From contig JABIBH010000300.1 of assembly GCA_018652925.1 (NCBI GenBank), positions 1 to 6,368 of the forward strand: 6,368 nt of DNA, given 5' to 3'. The translations under genes were made by a program, and so were the position numbers. The notes under the pieces were generated by a model, which did not search any database, had not been told where the DNA came from, and worked only from the letters and a program-made list of their open reading frames with translations. This DNA comes from a bacterium (GTDB lineage Bacteria > Krumholzibacteriota > Krumholzibacteriia > LZORAL124-64-63). Of this stretch, positions 1-5,988 are shown one piece after another (position 1 is the stretch's first letter; each line of letters begins with the position of its first letter).

Positions 1-1540
1 CATTCAGAGTTGCCCAGTCAGTTATCATTGTTGCCCAAGGAGCAAACCGTAGTGTTGTTGTATCATAACTGATTGCGTTCATTGAATCAGACAGCTCAAC
101 AACATCACCAATACCATACTGTTCCTGACCATATGAAACATGAGCATTCAGCGCCAACCAGCTGCCATGCATTTTGCTCAAGGTCATGAATGCTCTGTTA
201 GCATCAAAGGTTGTATCGGTTTCACCAAGATCAATAGACTGGCGGATAATCTCGCCACCAGCTTTTGTGCTGATTCCAAACAGTTTCGCCCTACCGCAGA
301 AGCGAGCTTTCATGGCATCGCGTTTGCGGTCTGGTTGATAATAGAACATATCGCCTTCATCAACACGATCTGCCTGCTCAGTACTATAGTTGACAGAGGC
401 CTTTGCACTAACATTGCCAATTTTTTTGGAAGCTTTAAATGCAACCTTGGTGACAGTTTTTTCAAGACTGGTCACATTGGACTCAATAACATTTCCGCCA
501 AGCCCATCAAGCAGCTCAATTGTCTGATCGATGTCTTTTTTAACAAAACTTGCTTTGGCTGAAAGCCTGGTCTTTGCAATGCCGGTATATCGAACTGTAC
601 CATTAAGTTTCGTTGTTGTTTTGGTTCTGTCCAGATCTGTGACATTTGCCGAAGTCAGCGAATAACCACTGCTTTCAACAATTGCGACACCAGCAGAAAC
701 TGTGGTAGTTAATGCCTCTTTCTGATATGCAATCCCAACTGTTCCAGACTTGGTATTACTTTCAAGATCAGTAGCTTTGGCTGCAGCAACCCTTGAGTTG
801 TTGTTGGCAATAATTCCGTTACCAAACAGCGACAACTCATCATTCAACAGATACCTTGCACCTAGAGCGCCACTCCAAGTTGTTCTGTCGATAGTATTGT
901 AATCGTTTATCAGCCAACCATCGTCATTGCGAAGAATAAATTTACCGCTCAGATCAAGGTTGCCTCTGGATATATCATATGCAGTCCAGAATGTTCCTGA
1001 ATCGCGACGGCCATCAACAGTAGAGAATGCCGCACCCTGGTATCCGGCCTTGCTTCCTTTGCGACGATCATTGACATAGCCAAATTCCAGATTGCCTCCA
1101 AACAGAGAGCCTCCATGAGCTGACAGTGACCACCTGCTCCAGCGTAAGGTTGGCGTCAGATCCAATGGAGTTGGCTCCAGTAGCATTGGATGGTTAGTCT
1201 CGATAGTCCTGTCATACAGGAAGTCATAGGCCCTTGCATCAAACTTGAACATCAGACCTTCAGGTTGAAAAAACCTGGCTGACATTCTGCCATCTACTTG
1301 ACCACCATTTGTAACCGCATCGCCTTTAAGCAAAAACGATGTGCCGTTTGGGTTTTTATCAAGATAGAAAAGCTCATCGCTGAAAGTTACATCGTCCGTT
1401 ATCTGAAGCTGTTCTGCTATTACATCAGCTGAACCGTATAAATCGTTTATTGTAACTGTTGCCTGATAATAGGAATCTTCTGCCGCAATTGAAGAAACTG
1501 CAATCAGGAGAGCTATTGTAATTATTGTTTTGTTAAACAT
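1..1540 (-). CDS. mtrB: MtrB/PioB-like outer-membrane beta-barrel of a porin-cytochrome conduit (C-terminus cut by window edge)
   Basis: I translated this frame by hand and it stays open for 513 codons to the left edge, so the C-terminus lies outside. The start is the ATG at 1540, 6 nt after an AAGGAGG at 1547-1553 that overlaps the stop of the decaheme gene; translation is therefore probably coupled. Residues 1-20 form a signal peptide (MFNK, hydrophobic core, cut near SIAA|ED). The rest shows alternating polar/hydrophobic strands rich in Gly, Thr, Ser and aromatics, with Asp/Asn-rich turns, typical of a large outer-membrane barrel. Family knowledge: MtrB/PioB barrels of about 650-850 residues sheath an MtrA/DmsE decaheme cytochrome and are encoded next to it. 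The call rests on barrel character, size and this adjacency rather than on a diagnostic motif. The only cysteine in the visible part is near residue 415; the N-terminal CXXC of Shewanella MtrB is absent. Another large porin recruited to the same role is possible. Confidence 0.75.
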   Translation of the reverse strand, partial: MFNKTIITIALLIAVSSIAAEDSYYQATVTINDLYGSADVIAEQLQITDDVTFSDELFYLDKNPNGTSFLLKGDAVTNGGQVDGRMSARFFQPEGLMFKFDARAYDFLYDRTIETNHPMLLEPTPLDLTPTLRWSRWSLSAHGGSLFGGNLEFGYVNDRRKGSKAGYQGAAFSTVDGRRDSGTFWTAYDISRGNLDLSGKFILRNDDGWLINDYNTIDRTTWSGALGARYLLNDELSLFGNGIIANNNSRVAAAKATDLESNTKSGTVGIAYQKEALTTTVSAGVAIVESSGYSLTSANVTDLDRTKTTTKLNGTVRYTGIAKTRLSAKASFVKKDIDQTIELLDGLGGNVIESNVTSLEKTVTKVAFKASKKIGNVSAKASVNYSTEQADRVDEGDMFYYQPDRKRDAMKARFCGRAKLFGISTKAGGEIIRQSIDLGETDTTFDANRAFMTLSKMHGSWLALNAHVSYGQEQYGIGDVVELSDSMNAISYDTTTLRFAPWATMITDWATLN

Positions 1541-1551
1541 TTCATCCCTCC

Positions 1552-2391
1552 TTATCTGGTTCGCAGTGATGAATCACTGTTTGAGCCGTGAACTGCATTG
1601 TGACATTCATAGCAGCGTTTCTCTTGCACAAAATGAACTTCCGTATCGTAGTGACACTGAATACAGAGTGAGTTGCTGTCTTGAGTTAACAGCTTGTCAT
1701 TGATTGAGCCGTGTGGGTTGTGACATTCGGCACATTCGCCGCTTGTCACATCTTCATGTTCAAAAATGAATGGCCCCGATTTCTCCGTATGGCAGTTGAA
1801 GCAGATATTTTCTGTCATATCAACAGTGTTCAACTCTTCACCATGCAAGCCGTGGCAATCCTGGCAATCGATCTCACCTTCAAGAACCCTGTGTCGATAT
1901 GGCATACTGAATTCTACGAGTTGCTCAACATGACACACAGTGCAGAATTGTCCTGCAACACGAAAGTCTGCTTGTGATGCTTTTCCGCCATAGTGAGCCT
2001 GATCGCTGTGACAATTGTTACAGGAAACATACTCTGCATGCGGATCATTTTGATGATTGGCTATGCGGTTTGTATGACACTGCATACACAGCGCAGATTT
2101 TCCCGCAACATCCAGAGAGGCCATATAGTCTATACCGTATATGTTTTCTTCCTCTTCTTCGGCATGAACAGAACCGGGTCCGTGGCACGCTTCACAGATA
2201 CCAATATCTGTGCCTGGTACTTTGAAATCGTTGGTTACCGAATGGGGAGTGTTGTCATAGATCATGCTGACGTCGTCGTGACAGTCGACGCAAACGTCGC
2301 TCCCGACATATATTGCATCATCAGGAGTTTGTGCCACAGCAACTGCTGCTACAAGTAGCAGTGCGGTGATTAACACAGGAGATTTTTTCAT
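1552..2391 (-). CDS. dmsE: DmsE/MtrA-family periplasmic decaheme c-type cytochrome
   Basis: This 279-residue protein has a signal peptide (residues 1-20, cut at VAVA|Q) and exactly ten CXXCH haem sites, starting at residues 34, 66, 102, 124, 150, 176, 197, 220, 243 and 260. Eleven further histidines (including H50, H167, H183, H212, H227 and H268) are enough for bis-His ligation of all ten haems. The stretch around GPFIFEHEDV...CAECHNPHGS (206-229) and the terminal VHGSN are typical of the DmsE/MtrA group, whose members are usually about 300-330 residues. Such proteins insert into an MtrB-type barrel and carry electrons between periplasmic carriers and the cell exterior. The start ATG has AGGTGG at 2398-2403, 6 nt upstream. 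The barrel gene follows after 11 nt. A run of five Glu (78-82) sits between haems 2 and 3. Whether it serves DMSO/metal reduction (DmsE, MtrA) or Fe(II) oxidation (PioA, MtoA) cannot be told here. The decaheme identity is nearly certain; the symbol is a family-level call. Confidence 0.93.
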   Translation of the reverse strand: MKKSPVLITALLLVAAVAVAQTPDDAIYVGSDVCVDCHDDVSMIYDNTPHSVTNDFKVPGTDIGICEACHGPGSVHAEEEEENIYGIDYMASLDVAGKSALCMQCHTNRIANHQNDPHAEYVSCNNCHSDQAHYGGKASQADFRVAGQFCTVCHVEQLVEFSMPYRHRVLEGEIDCQDCHGLHGEELNTVDMTENICFNCHTEKSGPFIFEHEDVTSGECAECHNPHGSINDKLLTQDSNSLCIQCHYDTEVHFVQEKRCYECHNAVHGSNSDSSLRTR

Positions 2392-2412
2392 GCGAACCCA
2401 CCTTGCAGGTTG

Positions 2413-2438
2413 ATTAATTGTTCAAACGGTCAATTAAT
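2413..2438. repeat. AT-rich dyad overlapping a direct repeat upstream of the decaheme gene; possible operator
   Basis: ATTAATTG (2413-2420) and CAATTAAT (2431-2438) are perfect 8-bp inverted arms around a 10-nt spacer. The same segment also reads as a direct repeat: GGTTGATTAATT (2408-2419) and GGTCAATTAATT (2428-2439) match at 10 of 12 positions with a 20-nt period, about two helical turns. It lies 22-47 nt before the cytochrome start codon and just downstream of an exact TTGACA. Dimeric regulators bind such sites, and a position near the transcription start would suit a repressor. A short AU-rich mRNA hairpin is the alternative. The sequence does not match the FNR or CRP consensus well. Confidence 0.45.
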
Positions 2439-2467
2439 TAAGTAACTGTTTGGTAATTTTCTGTCAA
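2438..2467 (-). promoter_or_regulatory. Possible promoter for the decaheme cytochrome-barrel pair
   Basis: On the minus strand an exact TTGACA (2467-2462) lies in the 90-nt gap before the cytochrome. The best -10 match downstream is CTTAAT (4 of 6 to TATAAT) at 19-nt spacing, which is longer than ideal; at 17 nt the hexamer TACTTA is poor. No rho-independent terminator separates the preceding gene, so this could be an internal promoter of a longer transcript. The evidence is one good hexamer only. Confidence 0.3.
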
Positions 2468-2481
2468 CCTATGTGTTTTCG

Positions 2482-3069
2482 CTAGGCAGTTCTTCCGAGG
2501 AAATATCGCCACTCAGCCAGGGCGCTGTCGCTGATATTCCAGCGTGGCAATTCGTTTTCAGTAGAACGTACAATTTGATTGGCAATATGTTCTGAATTGA
2601 TTTCTTTTTTGTGTCTGGCAAGTCCGGGCAGAAGCGCACCAACTGTCATGAATAATCTCAGGGCATCTGTAGTCCAGGTTATTTTGAATTCATTTTTGAC
2701 AGCTTCTATTCTGGCGCCATATCTCAATAATTCTGAAACTGTTACTGCTGAAAGTGAATTTACAGTCCAGGGTAATGCAGAAACGGCGTGTAGCCTGACA
2801 AAACCATCCTTGCGATAGGAAGACAGTATTGGTGAATGGCTGTCTGTCCATAAAGCACCAAGCAGGCTGACGGATCTTAAATCATTAATTGAAGATTCTG
2901 GCAGGGCGGACAGGATTCGTTGAACATCGCTTTTGGATAGTGGATGAAAATACGGCGCCTCGACAGGTGTTATGATTACCCTGACGGGCATTATAACACT
3001 TGCGTGCTGTGTGGCTCCGCCTGCAGCAGCTTCCATCTGCTTTTTTCCTGAGGATTTTTCCATTATCAT
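2482..3069 (-). CDS. Hypothetical cytoplasmic protein, family not recognised
   Basis: The protein is about 195 residues, with no signal peptide or membrane segment, so probably cytoplasmic. I do not recognise a family. Three in-frame ATGs open the gene (3075, 3069, 3063). The 3069 start is chosen because GAGGAG (3077-3082) is 7 nt from it but only 1 nt from the first; 3063 is also possible. Numbering from the 3075 ATG, the first ~25 residues look disordered (Lys/Ser/Gly/Ala/Met). A short strand RVIITPV (32-38) and HPLSKSDVQRILSALP (44-59), which reads as a proline-capped helix, follow. Toward the C-terminus come WTTDALRLFMTVGALLPGLARH (134-155) and a charged helix ending in EWRYFL. By eye this order resembles small uncharacterised proteins with an HExxH zinc helix in the region here reading ALLPGLARH; the catalytic His-Glu is absent. 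That likeness is inference. The gene stands alone between two gaps, 90 nt before the decaheme gene. The coding call is firm from length, ribosome binding site and lack of a better rival frame. Confidence 0.75.
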   Translation of the reverse strand: MIMEKSSGKKQMEAAAGGATQHASVIMPVRVIITPVEAPYFHPLSKSDVQRILSALPESSINDLRSVSLLGALWTDSHSPILSSYRKDGFVRLHAVSALPWTVNSLSAVTVSELLRYGARIEAVKNEFKITWTTDALRLFMTVGALLPGLARHKKEINSEHIANQIVRSTENELPRWNISDSALAEWRYFLGRTA

Positions 3070-3128
3070 CCTCATACTCCTCTTTATTTATCGCAACCAT
3101 CTGCACCGTCATATAAAACGGTTTGCCT

Positions 3129-3161
3129 GCCACGTAGCTGGAGCTTCAATAGCTACGTGGC
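3129..3161. repeat. Perfect 11-bp inverted repeat (hairpin) between the DUF6588-like gene and the orphan gene
   Basis: GCCACGTAGCT (3129-3139) and AGCTACGTGGC (3151-3161) are exact reverse complements around an 11-nt loop. The stem is GC-containing and would be stable in RNA. Neither side carries an immediate T-run: on the minus strand the flank reads AGGCAAACCG before a short TTTT, so it is not a classic intrinsic terminator. It could be a weak terminator or 3'-end stabiliser for the upstream barrel gene, a 5'-leader hairpin of the orphan gene, or a protein-binding palindrome (it contains CACGTAG/CTACGTG). Confidence 0.7.
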
Positions 3162-3171
3162 TATATAATTC

Positions 3172-3199
3172 AGTATACTCACAAAACCTGAAGCCGCAA
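3172..3199 (-). promoter_or_regulatory. Possible weak promoter for the orphan gene
   Basis: On the minus strand TATACT (3177-3172; 5 of 6 to the -10 consensus) lies 16 nt after TTGCGG (3199-3194; 3 of 6 to the -35). It sits just past the stop of the barrel gene and upstream of the 11-bp inverted repeat, which would then fall in the 5' leader. The -35 is poor and the region is AT-rich, so a chance match is possible. Confidence 0.25.
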
Positions 3200-3203
3200 C
3201 TTC

Positions 3204-4148
3204 CTAGAAACCAAACAGAATTCCGCCGCTAAGATTTGTGCGCTCTCCAAAACTTGCTTCAGCATTCAGCTTTAAACCGAAATTCAATGTTGCGCCAAAA
3301 GTGGTTCGACTGGTTTGCACACCATCCGCTGCAAAGTCAATTTGATTTTCGCTCTTGGTTTCATCGTCGACCAATGTGTAGCTGATATCAACTGATGACG
3401 ATTCATAAGCGTAGCCGGCATAACCCGTTAAAGGCCCAAATTCCCGACTGACTGCTACATGGTAAGATGTAGCTTCTGCATTCGCTGAATCACCAATTGT
3501 CAGACTTTGTTTGAAAAATCCAACCATAACGTCAACTGGTAAAACCGTGGTGAAAAGATTGTTCACTCCATACTGAACACCAAAACCGCTATAGCCAATT
3601 TTGCCGATATCTCCGCCATCGATTTCTGGAAGCCAGCGTAAAACTCCGCGCAAACCGGATACACCACCGATAGTAAACTCAGGTATCATCATCGGAATGT
3701 TTTTTGTTTCAATAACACCGGAAATTGTTTGTTCACTGGCGACTGGGACTCCGCCATAAATTGCTACAAGCTCACCTGTGTCTGTTTCACTTCCAAAAAC
3801 AGTTGGGCCGTGCATCCAGATTACCCCAGACTCTCCATATCCATCATCGCCCTCATTGACTCCATAAGATTCATCCAGAGTTACACTCTTGTAGACATCG
3901 AACTGCTGATCGCTGTCTTCGAGCTGGGTGTTCATCATTTTTAAACCGAATGAGAACTGAATGTTCGCTACTGGGATATTCGCAGTTGTGAAAAGAGCAC
4001 TGTTCTGGTTGATACCAAACGCATCAATCAGTGGACGAGTATATTCTCTGGCATACTCCAAACCTACCTGCTCAATTGCCTCGTCAAAACCCTGAGCAAA
4101 CGCACCAACGGCACTTAGTGCAACAATCACTAAAATTAGAACTTTCAT
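3204..4148 (-). CDS. DUF6588-like predicted outer-membrane beta-barrel protein
   Basis: This 314-residue protein starts at an ATG 7 nt after AGGAGG (4156-4161). Residues 1-18 are a signal peptide (MKVLILVIVALSAVGAFA, cut before Q19). The mature N-terminus, with VGLEYAREYTRPLIDAFG then NQNSALFTTA (28-55), resembles the opening of DUF6588 proteins, which read as 'Y..PL..GFG...NS..F.TA'. The remainder is made of alternating-pattern strands with Gly/aromatic girdles, and the chain ends in GILFGF with a terminal Phe, the usual recognition signal for outer-membrane barrel assembly. The function of the family is unknown. It follows the TPR gene by 77 nt with no terminator in between, so it may be read from the same transcript as the TonB cluster or from its own promoter, which I could not identify. 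A generic porin is the alternative. Confidence 0.75.
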   Translation of the reverse strand: MKVLILVIVALSAVGAFAQGFDEAIEQVGLEYAREYTRPLIDAFGINQNSALFTTANIPVANIQFSFGLKMMNTQLEDSDQQFDVYKSVTLDESYGVNEGDDGYGESGVIWMHGPTVFGSETDTGELVAIYGGVPVASEQTISGVIETKNIPMMIPEFTIGGVSGLRGVLRWLPEIDGGDIGKIGYSGFGVQYGVNNLFTTVLPVDVMVGFFKQSLTIGDSANAEATSYHVAVSREFGPLTGYAGYAYESSSVDISYTLVDDETKSENQIDFAADGVQTSRTTFGATLNFGLKLNAEASFGERTNLSGGILFGF

Positions 4149-4189
4149 GTTTGTTCCTCCTGAACATTATGTTTGCAAGTCATCTGAAC

Positions 4190-4208
4190 TATCACAAATG
4201 GTATCACA
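4190..4208. repeat. Short direct repeat in the gap before the DUF6588-like gene
   Basis: TATCACA occurs at 4190-4196 and 4202-4208 (TGTGATA twice on the minus strand, 12-nt period) in the 77-nt gap. TGTGA resembles a CRP half-site, but the two copies are in the same orientation, not inverted, so a CRP/FNR site is not supported. It may be chance. Confidence 0.3.
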
Positions 4209-4225
4209 GAGCTTGATAATAGCAA

Positions 4226-5380
4226 CTACTTCCGGTCTATTCTCTGCAATAGTTCATTTGCGTTTTGTTTTTGATTCGGGAATTGTTTTGCGCGTTGCAA
4301 TGCTGTTTTTGCATCGCCAAGTTTACCTGTTTCCATTGCACAGTATCCAACCATCAGCCAGTTTCTGCCCTGATTCGGATCCAGTTCTGTTGCCGATAAA
4401 AACGCGTCGAAGGCTGCTTGATAATTCTCTCTGCTGTATTCAACATCGCCCAGCAATGACCAAAGTCTTGCGGTTGGTTTTGTTTTCAATGCCAGCTGAA
4501 GTGCCTCTGCTGCTTTTTCAGTTTGCTGCGCCGATAGTAAAGCCGAGGCCAACATCTCATACTGCCCTGGAGTTGCAGTTTCAGTGGTATCGGACAGTGC
4601 GATTTCATAATGCAATGCCGCTTCTGCTGGTACTCCCGAAGCAAAAAGGATATCGCCAAGCTGTAGCTGTTCGCTTCTTGAAAGTGGTTGCAGGTAGCCG
4701 CGAATTGTCATCGCTGCTGCTGCCTGTTTGAAGTCTTGTTGTGCAGAATAGAATTGATACGCCAGGAGCCAGGCAGATGGATCATCGGGATAGATTTCAC
4801 AAAAACGAGTGACTGTTTTTTGTGCCACTTCTATTTCATCGACTTCCATTGCTGTCGCCACAGTTGTTTGCAACCAGTCCGGTTTTGGTAAATCCGTTGC
4901 AATTAATTCCTGTAACAATTTCAGGGCCGCGCTGTTTTCTCCAGCCAGGGAATTACAAACCCCGGCGTAATAAAGCAGATGTAGTGCTGGGATTTCCTTA
5001 AGCCGAAATCCTTTTTCAAAAGCATTCGCGGCTATTGAATAATTTTCTATTGCATAAGAAGTTTCTGCAAGACTCAACCAGCCATTGGTAAACTCCGGAT
5101 TCAACTCAACTGTTTTTTGATAGTGATTAGCTGCCGAATGAAGTGAATCGCATTTGGCCAAGCTGTTGGCAAGATGAAACCGAAGCAGGTAGTGGTCCTG
5201 ATCCGGGTAGTCGGTTAGACATTCCTGAAGCAGCTCTGCAGATCCTACCCAGTTATCAATTTCACGCAGCTGTTGTGATCTGAAAATTGCACGACGTGCT
5301 TTGCTCTGCACCGATGACATGTCATCAGCAACAGCAGTAACAGCAATCAGCAGAATAAGGAATGCGAATAGTTTTTTCAT
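4226..5380 (-). CDS. Secreted TPR-repeat protein of the TonB cluster
   Basis: The 384-residue protein has a signal peptide (residues 1-18, cut at AVA|DD) and is otherwise almost wholly helical with tetratricopeptide repeats. The clearest are at about 66-95 (ending HYQKTVELNP), 99-130, 270-300 and 304-335 (ARLWSLLGDVEYSRENYQAAFDAFLSATELDP pattern), with a last one at about 338-366. Degenerate repeats fill the middle. No catalytic motif is seen, so it is probably a periplasmic protein-protein scaffold. Its ATG overlaps the tonB stop (ATGA, 5377-5380) and lacks a strong ribosome binding site, which indicates translational coupling to tonB. TPR proteins often close exbB-exbD-tonB operons in FCB and deltaproteobacterial genomes; their exact role there is not established. 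A part in organising the TonB complex or in cell-envelope assembly is inference. Confidence 0.85.
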   Translation of the reverse strand: MKKLFAFLILLIAVTAVADDMSSVQSKARRAIFRSQQLREIDNWVGSAELLQECLTDYPDQDHYLLRFHLANSLAKCDSLHSAANHYQKTVELNPEFTNGWLSLAETSYAIENYSIAANAFEKGFRLKEIPALHLLYYAGVCNSLAGENSAALKLLQELIATDLPKPDWLQTTVATAMEVDEIEVAQKTVTRFCEIYPDDPSAWLLAYQFYSAQQDFKQAAAAMTIRGYLQPLSRSEQLQLGDILFASGVPAEAALHYEIALSDTTETATPGQYEMLASALLSAQQTEKAAEALQLALKTKPTARLWSLLGDVEYSRENYQAAFDAFLSATELDPNQGRNWLMVGYCAMETGKLGDAKTALQRAKQFPNQKQNANELLQRIDRK

Positions 5381-5985
5381 GATTCCAGCTCGAACCGAAT
5401 AGTTGTAATAACCCAGGACGAAACCGGTGTGCCGTCAATTTTGCCGGGATCAAATTTCCATCGTGGTAACATTTTTAGAACTGCATCATCAAATAAACCT
5501 TCAGGCTCTGCTTTTAGAATTGTGATCTTGCCTACAGTGCCATTTTCGTCGACCAGGAATTTTACATCTACCGCTCCCTCAATGTCTCGCTGCTTTGCCT
5601 TGTATGGATAAACAGGAGCGATCCTGGAAATTACTCTTGGTGGATGATCAAGGTCTGCGCTGTTAAATATGAATTTTCCAGACTGCTTACTGGTGTCGAT
5701 GTTTAGATTAATTGCCAGCGCGGGCCCCGTAAATTGCGGTGGTGTAAGACTTGGCGGAGTGAGGTCTGGCTGGAACTCGGTCTGTTTTTCCTCTTTTGGT
5801 TTTTCTGGTTCCTGCTCCGGTTCCGGGTCTGATATTTCAGGTGGAGTCAAAGAAACAAGTCTGATTGCAGAGCTGAAATTCTCGTTTTTTTCAACTACTC
5901 TTTCCTGAGCAAGCATTGATACCACAAACAGCAGCGCCAGGTTCACAATCAGTGCACCAATTATTGCTGTTGCAAGTCGGGACAC
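5377..5985 (-). CDS. tonB: TonB-family energy transducer
   Basis: This 202-residue protein has the three-part TonB layout. An N-terminal membrane anchor covers residues 4-26 with the N-terminus inside. A Pro/Glu/Lys-rich periplasm-spanning linker follows (about 47-90: PEPEQEPEKPKEEK, then LTPPSLTPPQ). The C-terminal TonB domain is at about 117-202 and holds PVYPYKAKQRDIEG, with the conserved Tyr-Pro at 126-127, then VKFLVDENGTVGKITIL and the RWKFDPGKIDGTPV region. It couples inner-membrane proton-motive force, through ExbB/ExbD, to outer-membrane TonB-dependent receptors. The start is GTG at 5985, supported by GGGAGGA (5993-5999) 7 nt upstream inside the end of exbD. No in-frame ATG precedes the membrane segment. 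The linker is short, so it is a small TonB. Its receptor is not in this window. Confidence 0.92.
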   Translation of the reverse strand: MSRLATAIIGALIVNLALLFVVSMLAQERVVEKNENFSSAIRLVSLTPPEISDPEPEQEPEKPKEEKQTEFQPDLTPPSLTPPQFTGPALAINLNIDTSKQSGKFIFNSADLDHPPRVISRIAPVYPYKAKQRDIEGAVDVKFLVDENGTVGKITILKAEPEGLFDDAVLKMLPRWKFDPGKIDGTPVSSWVITTIRFELES

Positions 5986-5988
5986 AGG

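Noticed and set aside
140..562. 140-codon plus-strand open frame
   Set aside because: It lies wholly antisense to the barrel gene, whose frame is uninterrupted here and has barrel-like composition. The plus-strand product has no recognisable domain and no ribosome binding site.
1711..2358. Three plus-strand open frames opposite the cytochrome gene
   Set aside because: They are shadows of the CXXCH-rich minus-strand gene, with no family features; the cytochrome is certain.
2885..3133. 82-codon minus-strand frame starting at a GTG and overlapping the orphan gene in another frame
   Set aside because: Its beginning reads plausibly (MTVQMVAINKEEYEDDNG), which raised the idea of a frameshifted longer gene. 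The rest is Arg/Cys-rich and unprotein-like, and GAGGAG points to the 3069 start of the other frame.
3164..3169. Perfect TATAAT on the plus strand in the gap
   Set aside because: There is no -35-like hexamer at a suitable distance, and transcription would run antisense into the barrel gene with no plus-strand gene to serve. It is probably a product of local AT richness.
3185..3206. Small GAAG/CTTC hairpin followed by TTTT at the end of the DUF6588-like gene, considered as a terminator
   Set aside because: The stem is only 4 bp and the T-run is short and offset, too weak to call an intrinsic terminator.
4147..4731. 194-codon plus-strand open frame
   Set aside because: It is antisense to the TPR gene, which has a signal peptide and clear repeats; the plus-strand product shows no domain.
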